Origin: Staphylococcus hominis subsp. hominis
Lineage (GTDB): Bacteria; Bacillota; Bacilli; Staphylococcales; Staphylococcaceae
Assembly: GCF_002901845.1 (NCBI RefSeq)
Contig: NZ_PPQE01000030.1
Location: 156,421-220,420 of the forward strand
Direction: 5' to 3'
Length of the DNA: 64,000 nt
The position numbers were made by a program, and so were the translations under genes. Positions 23,536-33,087 of this stretch are shown one piece after another (position 1 is the stretch's first letter; the number at the start of each line of letters is the position of its first letter). A model generated the notes under the pieces. That model was not told where the DNA came from. It worked only from the letters and a program-made list of their open reading frames with translations, and searched no databases.

Positions 23536-24783
23536 TTATGGAATATTAATTTGACTCATAATAACACCAACAAGTATTAAAATAATACCAATAGAAACTT
23601 CTACGATTAAAGAGACTTTATTAATTCTATAACGTTTGTTTAAGGCGCGCGTTGTTTGCATAAAGCCTAAAGCCATCATCATTAATGTTCCTACGATTTT
23701 AATTATTAATAATATTGTCCACGTTTGCATATTAGACCATATTGATAAAATTTTAGTTTCATCAATCGACATTAATATACCAGTAATAATGATAACTGCA
23801 ACAGCAGCTCCATTCACTTTAAATAAGATTTCTCGCAATAAATCAACTGCATCTCGTTTTTTAGTAAATACTGAAGAAAACAAATAAATTAATGCGCCTA
23901 GCCATAAACTGATACCAGCTAAGTGTAATGTTCTAAGTATAATTGACCAAACAGGTGCACTTTGAGACCAAGCATGTCCTGACATACTTAAAGCTAAAAT
24001 CATAATTATCGAAATAGCCCAATACCATGTTCGTTCCATATTTCTTAATACAAATAATCCACTTAAAATAATTAAAGCAACAGCGCTCAGTATATATGGG
24101 AATTGAATTAAGACACTTGGATTAAATGTTAAAACTGAATCCAAAATATCAGATGATAGAGTCATCAGATAAAGTACAAGTGACATAATATATGCCATCA
24201 TCATGATCAATGATACAGCGACATGTCTAGGGAAAATATCAAATGTTGATAAATTATTTCTACGTGCAATACCGTTTAACCAATATAAACCAACTAAAAT
24301 AATTGTTGCGCCTTCAGCGATATATCTAAACACACCAAACCAAAATGCAGGCGTTTCATATGCAACAGGAGTAGTATCTACACCATTGGCTGTTTTTTTA
24401 CCAACTGAAAATTCAAATTGATCACTAATTTCATGACCATCAGCAGATACAGTATGCCATTTAATTTGTTGTGTACCTTCTTTTAATTGATTGCCTGAGA
24501 AAGATAAAGTATCTGAATGTCCTATTGTACTCGGTTTAACATCAGCAACTTTCTTTCCTTTATCATTATATATCGTTATCCCTGAATATTCGGCATTTAC
24601 TGGCTCATTAAATGTTAATTCGATTGTATCTGGTTGTTTTGATACGATACCGTTTTGTGCTGGGGTTGTTTTTTCTAAAGTAGCGTGCGCAGAAGCTATT
24701 TTTGTCATACTCGGCACGAATAAAAATAGGAACATCATCAATAACGCTATAGCTACTTTAGAACTTCGCTTTAAAATGACCAT
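23536..24783 (-). CDS. ycnJ: CopC-CopD fusion, copper import protein (YcnJ-like)
   Basis: ATG at 24781-24783 is chosen because AGGAGG lies six bases upstream; the ATG nine codons earlier has no site. This gives 415 residues. A signal sequence ends at ASAHA, so the mature protein starts with His as CopC proteins do. The CopC beta-barrel contains TLEKTTPAQNGIVSKQPDTI and ends at the DGHEISDQFEFSVG motif. A CopD-type membrane domain with eight or so helices follows, with conserved His in SGHAWS and LRTLHLAGISLWLG. It likely moves copper across the membrane with YcnI. Confidence 0.85.
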   Translation of the reverse strand: MVILKRSSKVAIALLMMFLFLFVPSMTKIASAHATLEKTTPAQNGIVSKQPDTIELTFNEPVNAEYSGITIYNDKGKKVADVKPSTIGHSDTLSFSGNQLKEGTQQIKWHTVSADGHEISDQFEFSVGKKTANGVDTTPVAYETPAFWFGVFRYIAEGATIILVGLYWLNGIARRNNLSTFDIFPRHVAVSLIMMMAYIMSLVLYLMTLSSDILDSVLTFNPSVLIQFPYILSAVALIILSGLFVLRNMERTWYWAISIIMILALSMSGHAWSQSAPVWSIILRTLHLAGISLWLGALIYLFSSVFTKKRDAVDLLREILFKVNGAAVAVIIITGILMSIDETKILSIWSNMQTWTILLIIKIVGTLMMMALGFMQTTRALNKRYRINKVSLIVEVSIGIILILVGVIMSQINIP

Positions 24784-24880
24784 TGACGTCCTCCTATAAA
24801 AAATACTCATTTAACAATAATAAAGTAATATAACTTATTTAACAATAATTATTATCATATGTCATCGTTTATATAAATTT

Positions 24881-24923
24881 AAAGCGAGCTAAATAAGAGA
24901 TCTCCTCCCTTATAGCTCGCTTT
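24881..24923. terminator. Bidirectional terminator-like hairpin
   Basis: AAAGCGAGCT (24881-24890) is exactly complementary to AGCTCGCTTT (24914-24923). It lies upstream of the copCD promoter and downstream of the small ORF and the yhgE remnant, whose transcripts it could end. Confidence 0.65.
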
Positions 24924-24981
24924 AATATCAAATTATTTTATTCTTCTACTAACACTTGAGTGTCCACAGTTAACTTGTGTT

Positions 24982-25110
24982 TTAAACATATACAATAAAC
25001 ATTGCTAACAGTGAACAAAGTGTTTCAGCGATTAATAATGACCATACAACCCCTGTTAAACCAAACAACGCATTTAATATAAATAGTACTAGGATAATGT
25101 TTCGTTTCAT
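24982..25110 (-). CDS. 42-residue hydrophobic ORF, uncertain
   Basis: An ATG-started ORF encodes [20 protein letters not shown] and a second hydrophobic stretch, two membrane helices with no charged tail. The ribosome binding site is weak. It lies between a terminator and the decayed yhgE-like gene, so it may be a remnant of a longer membrane protein rather than a live gene. The remainder of 24,784-25,201 shows nothing else. Confidence 0.3.
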   Translation of the reverse strand: MKRNIILVLFILNALFGLTGVVWSLLIAETLCSLLAMFIVYV

Positions 25111-25201
25111 ATGCTAACACACTAACTCAATATGAATAATTATATTCCATTTGTGCCTATATCATTTAGTTAGATATCTAAATAATATAATACACCTTTT
25201 T

Positions 25202-25547
25202 TCAAATAATCAACTGCGTTTTACTCATTGCATTTTTTGAAAAATGTTTATTAAAAATAGCTGCGCCGTAATATTCATGATCATTAATCCCTTTTTTAAT
25301 ATCTGATTCTTTATCTACTTTAATCCATTTAACACTATCAGAATCACTATCTATCAATTTATCTTCAATTGTTTTACTAATATTTACTTTATTACCTTGG
25401 ATATCTAAACCTTTGTCATTATTTACCACTGCTATCGGTATTTGTTTTGGGTTGAATGCAAGATAAAATGCTAAAGAGAATATCACTAATAATAAAATAT
25501 CTGCAATTGGTGCTAACCATAGTAATTTACTTTTAAAAAATATTCAT
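25202..25547 (-). pseudogene. YhgE/Pip-type membrane protein remnant (frameshift plus large deletion)
   Basis: The start ATG at 25545-25547 is followed by AAT and A then six T residues, which gives an early stop. Removing one T restores a frame reading FKSKLLWLAPIADILLLVIF and then FNPKQIPIAVVNNDKG, the hallmark N-terminus of YhgE/Pip ABC-2-type proteins. The frame ends after about 114 residues, whereas the family is several hundred residues long, so the rest has been lost. The intact TetR gene beside it, divergently transcribed, is the usual partner of this gene in staphylococci. Confidence 0.7.
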
Positions 25548-25653
25548 TTTTACTTACCTCCCTATATTTATTGAACAATGTGTTGAATATTTAATGCGTT
25601 GTAAATTATAATGAGGTTATCACTTCAATACAATAATCAATAATGATCATATC

Positions 25654-25692
25654 GTTAATTAATGAACATTATGCCTAATATTGTTAATTAAT
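25654..25692. promoter_or_regulatory. Candidate operator of the TetR regulator
   Basis: The ten-base string GTTAATTAAT occurs twice (25654-25663 and 25683-25692), just before the tetR start and downstream of the yhgE promoter region. Each copy contains the palindrome TTAATTAA. Autoregulation by the adjacent TetR protein is inferred. Confidence 0.35.
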
Positions 25693-25711
25693 TATAAAGG
25701 ATTGATGCAGA

Positions 25712-26335
25712 ATGAAAGAAGATCGGAGAGTTCGTAAGACGAGGTCAGCAATTAAGTCTTCATTTATCGAATTATTAAATGAAAAGGAATTAGAAAAAAT
25801 TACAATTCAAGATATTGCAGATCGTGCAGATATTAATAGAGGTACCTTTTATTTACATTATGAAGATAAATATTTATTATTATCAGATATGGAAGATGAA
25901 TTTATTTCTCAAATGACATTCTTAAATCATCTTCATAATATTATGGGAAAAGATCCAGAAGATACTGCTAAAAATTTTATTAATATTATTTTAAAAAATA
26001 TGCTTCAACATATTTCAGATAATATTACTTTTTATCAAACGATCTTACAATTAAATAGGAAGTCAAAACTTGAAGAAAAAATTTATTCCTTAATCGGGGA
26101 AAATATGCAAAAATATATTAGTACAAATCATGAGATTGAAGGTATACCAGAAAAATATTTTCATAGTTATGTTGCTGGTGCAACAATATCTACTGTTAAA
26201 TTTTGGGTGAATGATCCACAACGTCTTTCAGTTGAAGATTTAACCAATCATATTTTTAAAATTATTTATCATGGACCTTTAAGAATAATGGTTCAGCATC
26301 AATATAAAACTTTAAATATTGACACAGCGAAATAA
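25712..26335 (+). CDS. TetR/AcrR family repressor
   Basis: The protein has 207 residues. The N-terminus, RVRKTRSAIKSSFIELLNEK then ITIQDIADRADINRGTFYLH and YEDKYLL, is a typical TetR helix-turn-helix. The C-terminal ligand domain resembles the YxaF/TetR_C group that controls YhgE-like exporters. Its target gene next door is now a remnant, so the regulator may be an orphan or may control corA downstream, 24 bases from its stop. Confidence 0.85.
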   Translation: MKEDRRVRKTRSAIKSSFIELLNEKELEKITIQDIADRADINRGTFYLHYEDKYLLLSDMEDEFISQMTFLNHLHNIMGKDPEDTAKNFINIILKNMLQHISDNITFYQTILQLNRKSKLEEKIYSLIGENMQKYISTNHEIEGIPEKYFHSYVAGATISTVKFWVNDPQRLSVEDLTNHIFKIIYHGPLRIMVQHQYKTLNIDTAK

Positions 26336-26359
26336 AGACTAAGAAAGGAACTATCAATT

Positions 26360-27301
26360 ATGTTGACTGCATATAAACACTCAACTACTAACGAAATAGT
26401 TGAAACAAATATAAACCAATCTGCATCATGGATAAATGTTGTCGAACCTGATAGAGAAGAAATTGAGCATTTAATTGAGCAGTACAATCTGCCAGAAGAT
26501 TTTATTCGTGACCCTCTTGATGCAGATGAAAGTGCACGTATTGAATATGACGAAGATACTGGCTATTCTCTTATTATTGTCGACTTGCCTATTGTAAGTT
26601 CTACGAATCGTCATGTTCTCTCATTTGTTACCATTCCTCTAGGTATTGTGATTGGAAATGGTGTGATTTTTACAATTTGTGATGCTGAAAATGAATTTCT
26701 TGAAAATTATTCAAGACAAGATAACGTAAATTTAAAATTTCATAGTCGCTTTGCTTTAGATATTTTACTTACGATTTCAAATCACTATAACAGAAACTTG
26801 CGTCTTTTAAATAAATCAAGAATCCGTATTGAAAGAGATTTGAAAAATAGTATTACGAATAAACAACTTTATCGTTTAATGGAAGTAGAAAAAAGTTTGG
26901 TTTACTTTTTAGCAGCTTTAAAAGGGAATGATACGATTATTAAAAAATTATTCCGTTTACCTGCAATTAAACGTTTTGAAGAAGATGAGGATTTATTAGA
27001 AGACTTAGTCATTGAAAATAACCAAGCGATTGAAACAACTGAATTATACACAGGTATTTTAGAAAGTATCACGTCATCGTATTCTTCATTACTTTCAAAT
27101 GAAATGAACAATATTATGAAGACATTAACGCTTTTTACGGTATTACTAACACTACCTACACTTGTCTTTAGTTTCTTTGGTATGAACGTTCCATTACCTA
27201 TTGATGATAAGAGTTACGTTTCGTGGCTGGTTATTGTAGGAATCTCTTTGATATTAGTCACTATTGTAAGTATTTTCTTATGGCGTAAGCAAAAACTTTA
27301 A
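26360..27301 (+). CDS. corA: CorA-family magnesium/divalent cation transporter
   Basis: The protein has 313 residues. An acidic cytoplasmic funnel domain (about residues 1-250) with long helices is followed by two membrane helices. The GMN signature occurs in SFFGMNVPLP at the end of the first helix, and the C-terminus LWRKQKL is basic as in CorA. It forms a pentameric channel for Mg2+ or other divalent ions. It is probably cotranscribed with the tetR gene and is followed by a strong terminator. Confidence 0.88.
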   Translation: MLTAYKHSTTNEIVETNINQSASWINVVEPDREEIEHLIEQYNLPEDFIRDPLDADESARIEYDEDTGYSLIIVDLPIVSSTNRHVLSFVTIPLGIVIGNGVIFTICDAENEFLENYSRQDNVNLKFHSRFALDILLTISNHYNRNLRLLNKSRIRIERDLKNSITNKQLYRLMEVEKSLVYFLAALKGNDTIIKKLFRLPAIKRFEEDEDLLEDLVIENNQAIETTELYTGILESITSSYSSLLSNEMNNIMKTLTLFTVLLTLPTLVFSFFGMNVPLPIDDKSYVSWLVIVGISLILVTIVSIFLWRKQKL

Positions 27302-27303
27302 TA

Positions 27304-27344
27304 AAAAAGTAACCCTTGCAATATATCGCAAGAGTTACTTTTTT
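27304..27344 (+). terminator. Terminator after corA
   Basis: GTAACcCTTGC pairs with GCAAGaGTTAC (27309-27338) flanked by A6 and T6, so it can act in both directions. On the minus strand it would end the 26-codon ORF at 27343-27423. Confidence 0.8.
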
Positions 27345-27423
27345 ATTCTGCTGCAGCTTTGTAAGCTTTTCTTCGTGATAAAACTAAAGTGACAATCACG
27401 GCAATTATAAACGCAATAAACAT
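27343..27423 (-). CDS. 26-residue membrane peptide ORF or gene remnant
   Basis: The ORF reads MFIAFIIAVIVTLVLSRRK followed by AYKAAAE: one membrane helix and a basic tail. AGGAAT lies eight bases before the ATG and a terminator follows the stop, so expression is possible. The sequence also resembles the last helix of a larger transporter, so it may be the 3' end of a lost gene. Confidence 0.35.
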   Translation of the reverse strand: MFIAFIIAVIVTLVLSRRKAYKAAAE

Positions 27424-27452
27424 ACCTATTAATTCCTACTTACTAATACATC

Positions 27453-27490
27453 AAAAATCCTGGGACAATTCATTATCCCAGGATTTTTTT
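27453..27490. terminator. Strong bidirectional terminator
   Basis: AAATCCTGGGA (27455-27465) is exactly complementary to TCCCAGGATTT (27476-27486), flanked by A5 and T7. Confidence 0.75.
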
Positions 27491-28216
27491 AATACTAATT
27501 CTGACATTCTTAACTTTGAATATAATTCGTGATGTTTAATTAAGTAAAAGTATATTTAGATGTTATGATGTAAAACTGTTACACATTAAATAGAAATTTT
27601 TGGGGAGTTATAATGATTCTAAATATAATAGTTAGCTACTGTTAATACCTTTTTATATTTGTATGCATCTTCTATTCTAAGTTGCTTATTCTAAGGAGTA
27701 ATGTTCTTTTTTTCTATTTAAATCACCGTAATCGTTAGTTTCATTAAACTATTGTATATCTGTCGCTAATGCTCTAAGATGTTATTTCTTGATATACATT
27801 TTAAAAGTGATTTTAAATATATGGGGCTTACATCAAATATATAAGTAAATTCATTCTTGATGCTACATATTCAAATGATGTTGTATCGTGATGTATGTAC
27901 AGAATTAGTCATTGTTAATTTCAAGTGAATCGTTATTTGATAGCTTATATCTCTTCACTCAAAATCTATATTTATTATGCATTTAAATTCGTTTCATTAA
28001 CCTACTAAAAATTTCCAATAGTCTCATGCGACATTCTAAAAAAAATAATAATATTGTGCATCTATAAAATTGTTAACGTTTTCATTTGAAAATAAACGAA
28101 ATTTTTTTATTTTTAACTATTAATATCTCTTTCATTTTCATATATAATAACTTTTATTATTCAAACAGACCTAAATCCCCGCACATAAATACTATACAAG
28201 ATGAGGAGACTTATTT
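27491..28216. other. Long gene-free region upstream of rsp
   Basis: More than 700 bases of AT-rich DNA precede rsp. GAGGAG at 28202-28207 serves its start. I see no ORF with a binding site and no strong hairpin. The length suggests a long leader, an unannotated RNA or a large regulatory region for this global regulator. Confidence 0.35.
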
Positions 28217-30322
28217 ATGAGCAGTACTCTTTTTTTACATGAAAATATTACTTCTATGCCTAGGAGAAACATCAATCATGTTCTTATATTATTTTCTTTA
28301 ACTAATGAATTAGAAATGACAATCAATGGAAAATATCATCAATTATCAAATCATATTGCAATCATTAATCAAGGTGATTTATATCAAATTAATAAAGGAA
28401 GAAATCTGATTGAGCTCAAAATACCAATGGCTTACTTTTATCTTGAAGACGCTACTTTTTTTAATTGCCACTTTGATGCACATCTCTTGCAATCAAGTCA
28501 TTTTATCAAATCAATTATTTTAAATAATATCGAACATATGTACAACACGTCTCATCACGATGACAAAGTCATTCCAAAAATTATACGAACATTTTATAAA
28601 GAAGCAGTTATTAGACATCCTCATATATATATTCCAAAGATTCCTGTTGAACAACATATCTTAGCTAATCTGCTTACATTCATTCATGATCACATTACTT
28701 CCAATATTTCTCTACAAGATATTGCAGCACATGCACTTATTTCTGAGTCATATTGTTCAAATTTATTTGTACGTATATTGAATATTAATTTTAAAGATTA
28801 TTATACAAGTTTGAAAATCAATCATGCTATTAGGTTACTCATTTGTACGAATGACTCTATTACAAGTATTTCTGAACAATCTGGTTTTAGTAGTCATACC
28901 AATTTTACTAATCAATTTAAAAATTATCTTAATTTAAGTCCAAAACGATTTCGTTCTCAACTGAATCATTCTGATCCTATATCTGCGATACGATTGAAGA
29001 GTGACATTGAACCTAAGCATTTTGAATTAATCTCTCAATTTGAAACAACTGAACACTTATCTACTGAAACGACTATCATTGATCTTGAGCAATTAGAAGC
29101 CCTTCAACATACTCGATCTTCAAAGGCATTTATTCATTTTAAAAATATTAATGAATTATTCCAGTTTGTTTTTAATGATTATTATGTTATCGATTTATCT
29201 TATTTACCTAAACCAGCCATTTTGATTAATGATATGAGTGATATGAATCAACATTCAATTAACGGAACCTTACTCAATCGCTGCTTCGAAAAATTATTTG
29301 AAAAAAATATCAGTTTAGCCGTCGTTATCAAAAATAAATCTGAGTTCACTACTTTTTACGATTTAATTATGACGTTTTTAGAAAATAATCAAGATTATAA
29401 ATGGAATAAAAAAAGTGTACGATTTATGCTAGTATTTGATACCAAGTCAATGACTATTCAAGATATTCATCTATCATATTTAAAACTTAGAAACAAAAAT
29501 CGTTCGATTAAATATGGTGTTTTAGTGGAAGGATTATTACATCAGTATGAAAAGTTACAAGAGGTCTATGATACAATGAAGCGTCTTAATTTTGATTACT
29601 ATTTTGTTGACATTGAAAATATTGATACGAAAAATATATTAATTGAATACCAACGCGGATTTACTCATGCAAATACTCACTTCGAAAACTACATTCATTT
29701 TATAAAGAATTCTAATATACCTTCGACTCAATTTGTCTATAGTAGCTTATCATTACGTTGCTTTAAGTATACAAATGACGGTAAACATCCACTTCAATTA
29801 GCAGATTTAGTTTGTCATTTAACGGCACTATTAAAATATGGAGGCGGTATTTGCTATCACCTTTTTGAAGATGATCCGATGTTTATTGCATTATTTAATC
29901 GACATGGGAGTTTACTCCCAATTATGCATCTGTATCAATTTATTGCAGCATTTATCGATGTGCCAATCCATATTTCAAATAATTATTTAATGAGTCAAAA
30001 AGATGGAAATTACCATTTTATCTTATTTAATAAAATTAATGATCGCTACTTGTCTGACAGTAAACAACATTATCAAATACTAAATAAATTAAATGAAAAC
30101 AGCTTAATTATCGCAAATACATTAAATAAAGAACATGGGACGATTCATCAATTAATGTCTCAAGATAATTTACCTGTATACATCGAAAAAAGTATTATTC
30201 GTCAATTAGATAGATGCAATCAACCTAAAACAGAACTATTTATACAAGAAGAAACCAACCATCCATTTAATATGACATTGCATCATGATGAAGTGAAATA
30301 TATTTATATCAAATCTGTTTAA
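28217..30322 (+). CDS. rsp: AraC-family global regulator Rsp
   Basis: The protein has 701 residues, the length of S. aureus Rsp. The DNA-binding domain lies in the first third (about residues 165-255): NISLQDIAAHALISESYCSN then SITSISEQSGFSSHTNFTNQ and the closing LSPKRFRSQL. An unusual 440-residue C-terminal region with a glycosidase-barrel-like character follows. Rsp represses surface proteins and biofilm and activates cytotoxicity and agr-linked functions in S. aureus. The neighbours downstream (PNPOx protein, DUF4889, gltT, sarZ) match the S. aureus order. Confidence 0.9.
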   Translation: MSSTLFLHENITSMPRRNINHVLILFSLTNELEMTINGKYHQLSNHIAIINQGDLYQINKGRNLIELKIPMAYFYLEDATFFNCHFDAHLLQSSHFIKSIILNNIEHMYNTSHHDDKVIPKIIRTFYKEAVIRHPHIYIPKIPVEQHILANLLTFIHDHITSNISLQDIAAHALISESYCSNLFVRILNINFKDYYTSLKINHAIRLLICTNDSITSISEQSGFSSHTNFTNQFKNYLNLSPKRFRSQLNHSDPISAIRLKSDIEPKHFELISQFETTEHLSTETTIIDLEQLEALQHTRSSKAFIHFKNINELFQFVFNDYYVIDLSYLPKPAILINDMSDMNQHSINGTLLNRCFEKLFEKNISLAVVIKNKSEFTTFYDLIMTFLENNQDYKWNKKSVRFMLVFDTKSMTIQDIHLSYLKLRNKNRSIKYGVLVEGLLHQYEKLQEVYDTMKRLNFDYYFVDIENIDTKNILIEYQRGFTHANTHFENYIHFIKNSNIPSTQFVYSSLSLRCFKYTNDGKHPLQLADLVCHLTALLKYGGGICYHLFEDDPMFIALFNRHGSLLPIMHLYQFIAAFIDVPIHISNNYLMSQKDGNYHFILFNKINDRYLSDSKQHYQILNKLNENSLIIANTLNKEHGTIHQLMSQDNLPVYIEKSIIRQLDRCNQPKTELFIQEETNHPFNMTLHHDEVKYIYIKSV

Positions 30323-30365
30323 ATTTAATTTTAAGGGATATTAATAAAATAAGGAGATGATTAGT

Positions 30366-30788
30366 TTGGACAAACAAAAAGTGACTCAAGCGATTGAGAA
30401 AGTTTTAAATACTTCTAAAATTGGCGTATTATCAACTGCATATAATAATAAACCGAATAGCAGATATATGGTGTTCTATAACGATGGTCTTAATTTATAT
30501 ACAAAAACAAGCAATAAAAGTTCTAAAGTAAAAGAAATTCAAAGTAATCCAGAAGCATATATTTTACTAGGATATAATGAAACAACAAATAATAGTTTTG
30601 TTGAAATAGAAGCAAGTATTGACATTGTAGAAGATCAGAAAGTCATTGATTGGTTGTGGGAAACACAAGATAAAACATTCTTCGATTCCAAAGAGGATCC
30701 TAATTTATGTGTGTTAAAAATAAATCCAAAAACGATTACTTTAATGAATGATGATGATATTGATACACCAATCACAATTGATCTTTAA
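30366..30788 (+). CDS. Pyridoxamine 5'-phosphate oxidase-fold general stress protein
   Basis: A TTG start at 30366 is preferred, nine bases after AAGGAG; the in-frame ATG at 30357 touches that site and is too close. This gives 140 residues. The split-barrel fold is seen in KIGVLSTAYNNKPNSRYMVF and KSSKVKEIQSNPEAYILLGY. It belongs to the general stress protein 26 group, which bind FMN or related cofactors. It is transcribed after rsp with its own terminator. Confidence 0.8.
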   Translation: MDKQKVTQAIEKVLNTSKIGVLSTAYNNKPNSRYMVFYNDGLNLYTKTSNKSSKVKEIQSNPEAYILLGYNETTNNSFVEIEASIDIVEDQKVIDWLWETQDKTFFDSKEDPNLCVLKINPKTITLMNDDDIDTPITIDL

Positions 30789-30800
30789 TTTTATTTTTAA

Positions 30801-30841
30801 TAAGAGTAGATAGAATGTATCATGAATTCTATCTACTCTTA
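30801..30841 (+). terminator. Terminator with 16-base perfect stem
   Basis: TAAGAGTAGATAGAAT (30801-30816) is exactly complementary to ATTCTATCTACTCTTA (30826-30841). The T run is short, so stem strength carries the call. Confidence 0.7.
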
Positions 30842-30963
30842 TTTGCTTATTTATAATGATTCATTTATATTAGTTGAAGTACAATTGAATTTTTGTGAAA
30901 CTTTTATTGTAATTTAATTCTATTTTTTGTACAAATAAATTAATATATTTAAGGAGAGTCTTA

Positions 30964-31317
30964 ATGAAGAACAAAAAAGGTTTAGGGTTAGGAATTGCTT
31001 TAATTGCAATTATGTTAATTGTTAGCATTATTTTAGCCATTGTCATGCTAAATGGTCACCAAAAAGAATCATACTATGGCTATATGAAAGATAGTCACAC
31101 TATTGATAAAATGGTAAATGAACAAACTGAAAAAGTAGAGAAAAATGTTAAATTACCATCTAACACTAATGTAAAAGTGAAAAAAGGCGATTTTGTCTTT
31201 TTAGTAAAAGAAAAAGGTTCTGATTCATTTTCTAGAGTATCAAAAGTAAATCATGATGATGTGCCACATGGTCTCATGATGAAAATTCATGAAATGCATG
31301 ATATGAAAGGCATGTAG
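30964..31317 (+). CDS. DUF4889 membrane-anchored protein
   Basis: The protein has 117 residues. A single N-terminal helix (about residues 7-30) anchors a small extracellular domain ending in a His/Met-rich tail (HDDVPHGLMMKIHEMHDM) that could bind copper or another metal. Staphylococcal DUF4889 proteins occur at this place. GGAG lies seven bases before the ATG. Function is unknown. Confidence 0.7.
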   Translation: MKNKKGLGLGIALIAIMLIVSIILAIVMLNGHQKESYYGYMKDSHTIDKMVNEQTEKVEKNVKLPSNTNVKVKKGDFVFLVKEKGSDSFSRVSKVNHDDVPHGLMMKIHEMHDMKGM

Positions 31318-31344
31318 TTTTTGATATATTAGAAAGTGTAAAGA

Positions 31345-31386
31345 GCGAGATAACATTCATTTGAAATCAGTTATCTCGCTTTTTTG
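31345..31386 (+). terminator. Terminator after the DUF4889 gene
   Basis: GCGAGATAAC (31345-31354) pairs exactly with GTTATCTCGC (31370-31379), followed by a T run. Confidence 0.8.
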
Positions 31387-31392
31387 TTTGAA

Positions 31393-31421
31393 TAAAAAAG
31401 CATCGCTTATCCAAGCGACGC
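31393..31421 (-). terminator. Terminator after gltT
   Basis: GCATCGCTT and AAGCGACGC (31400-31421) form a stem with one mismatched pair, followed by CTTTTTTATT on the minus strand. Confidence 0.75.
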
Positions 31422-31443
31422 TAAAAATGTCAGATGTCCTTTT

Positions 31444-32721
31444 TTAAATTGATTCTAGATATTTCTTACCTTTTTCTTTATCATAGACATGTTCCCATTT
31501 AGAGATAACTACTGTAGATAATGCATTACCAATAACGTTCACACATGTACGAACCATGTCTAACAAACGATCTACACCGATAATTAACGCAAGACCTTGA
31601 GCTGGTAAGCCCATTGCCCCCAATGTTGTTAATAACACTACGATAGATACTCCTGGCACACCTGCCATACCTTTAGATGCAACCATTAATGTCACCATTA
31701 AAATGATTTGTTCAGATAATGATAAGTGAATACCATACATTTGAGCAACAAATAAAGCAGCGATAGATTGATAAAGGGCTGATCCGTCTAAATTAAACGA
31801 ATATCCAATTGGTATAACAAAAGAAGTCACTTCTTTTGGAGAACCAAATTTCTCCATTTTACTCATCATTACTGGTAATACTGCTTCAGAACTTGAAGTA
31901 GAGAAAGCAAGCAATAATTCATCTTTAAGTATTTTAATGATTGAGAAAATACTAATTCCACAAATCCTTGCTACAATACCCAAAACAACAATAATGAAGA
32001 AAATCATCGCAAATACAACTACTAAAACAAGTTTAGCTAATGGAATTAAAGCTGAAGCACCGAATGTCATAACAGTTGTACAAATAAATGCAAATACACC
32101 AATTGGTGCTAATTTTAAGATTTTATTAATCATCCAAAATACGGCTTCTAATGTACCGTTTAAGAAACCTTTAACTGGTTCAGCCTTTTCTCCAATTGCA
32201 GCTAATCCCAAACCAAAGAATACTGCGAAGAAAATAATTGGCAATAACTCACCCTTAGTTAAAGCTTCAAAAATATTAGTTGGTATAATATTTACGATTG
32301 TATCAATAAAGTGGTTACCGTATGTAGATTGTTCTGCGGCAGACGCAGTTGATTGATATTTAGTAATATCGCCTTTAGGTAACTTATCAGGATCTAATCC
32401 AATTCCTGGTTTAAAAATATTACCAATAATTAAACCTAAACCGATGGCGATGGTTGTAATAATTTCGAAATAAAGAATTGATTTCCATCCATAGCTTCCT
32501 ATTTTTTTCGAATCCCCTAAATTCGAAATAGATAAAGCAAGTGAACAGAATACAATTGGGATGATGATCATTTTGATTAAATTTAAGAAAACGTCACCGA
32601 AAGGTTTAATATAATTTGCAACACCTGTTTGTCCAAATAATAATAAACCAATTACTACACCTAGCACTAATGCAATTAATACTTGCATAGGTAGGCTAAC
32701 TTTTCTCTTGAACAGAGTCAC
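31444..32721 (-). CDS. gltT: Sodium/proton:glutamate-aspartate symporter (DAACS family)
   Basis: A GTG start at 32719-32721 has AAGGGGG nine bases upstream, while the ATG eight codons earlier has none; this gives 425 residues. Eight membrane helices and two re-entrant loops are expected. The signature serine-rich loop is LLAFSTSSSEAVLPVMMSKM, and the substrate-binding helix holds GYSFNLDGSALYQS. It imports glutamate or aspartate and is in the S. aureus gltT position before sarZ. Confidence 0.9.
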   Translation of the reverse strand: MTLFKRKVSLPMQVLIALVLGVVIGLLLFGQTGVANYIKPFGDVFLNLIKMIIIPIVFCSLALSISNLGDSKKIGSYGWKSILYFEIITTIAIGLGLIIGNIFKPGIGLDPDKLPKGDITKYQSTASAAEQSTYGNHFIDTIVNIIPTNIFEALTKGELLPIIFFAVFFGLGLAAIGEKAEPVKGFLNGTLEAVFWMINKILKLAPIGVFAFICTTVMTFGASALIPLAKLVLVVVFAMIFFIIVVLGIVARICGISIFSIIKILKDELLLAFSTSSSEAVLPVMMSKMEKFGSPKEVTSFVIPIGYSFNLDGSALYQSIAALFVAQMYGIHLSLSEQIILMVTLMVASKGMAGVPGVSIVVLLTTLGAMGLPAQGLALIIGVDRLLDMVRTCVNVIGNALSTVVISKWEHVYDKEKGKKYLESI

Positions 32722-33087
32722 GTTGAAACCCCCTTCTTCTGACATCGCTTAATTATATCAAATTATTCAAAATTCGGATATAACAAATTAAAAACTATTA
32801 AATAATATACATATTTAATTTGGAAAAAATAATTAATTAAAAACAGAAAAATGAGAATATTTTTTAGAATATAGATGTTGGAATTCAATCACTATCTTTA
32901 ACCTTCTCAATGTAAGAGCGGTTGATAAATGAATGACATTACTCTAAAACCTTTTTTAACTAACTCGTTTACCTTTACCATTTAACAAAAATTTCATTAA
33001 AAAAAACAATATCTATTTTTCCATAGACATTGTTTTTTTGAGTAGTAATCACCATTAATATCTCTAGTTCTACATATTAATTATATA
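32722..33087. other. Gene-free region between gltT and the DUF3139 gene
   Basis: It holds the gltT promoter region and, at 33003-33038, an imperfect hairpin (AAAACAATATCTAT with ATAGACATTGTTTT) that probably ends the DUF3139 transcript. I see no gene. Confidence 0.45.

Noticed and set aside
30357-30365. ATG at 30357 as the start of the PNPOx-like gene
   Set aside because: It directly touches the AAGGAG site, which is too close for initiation; TTG at 30366 has proper spacing.
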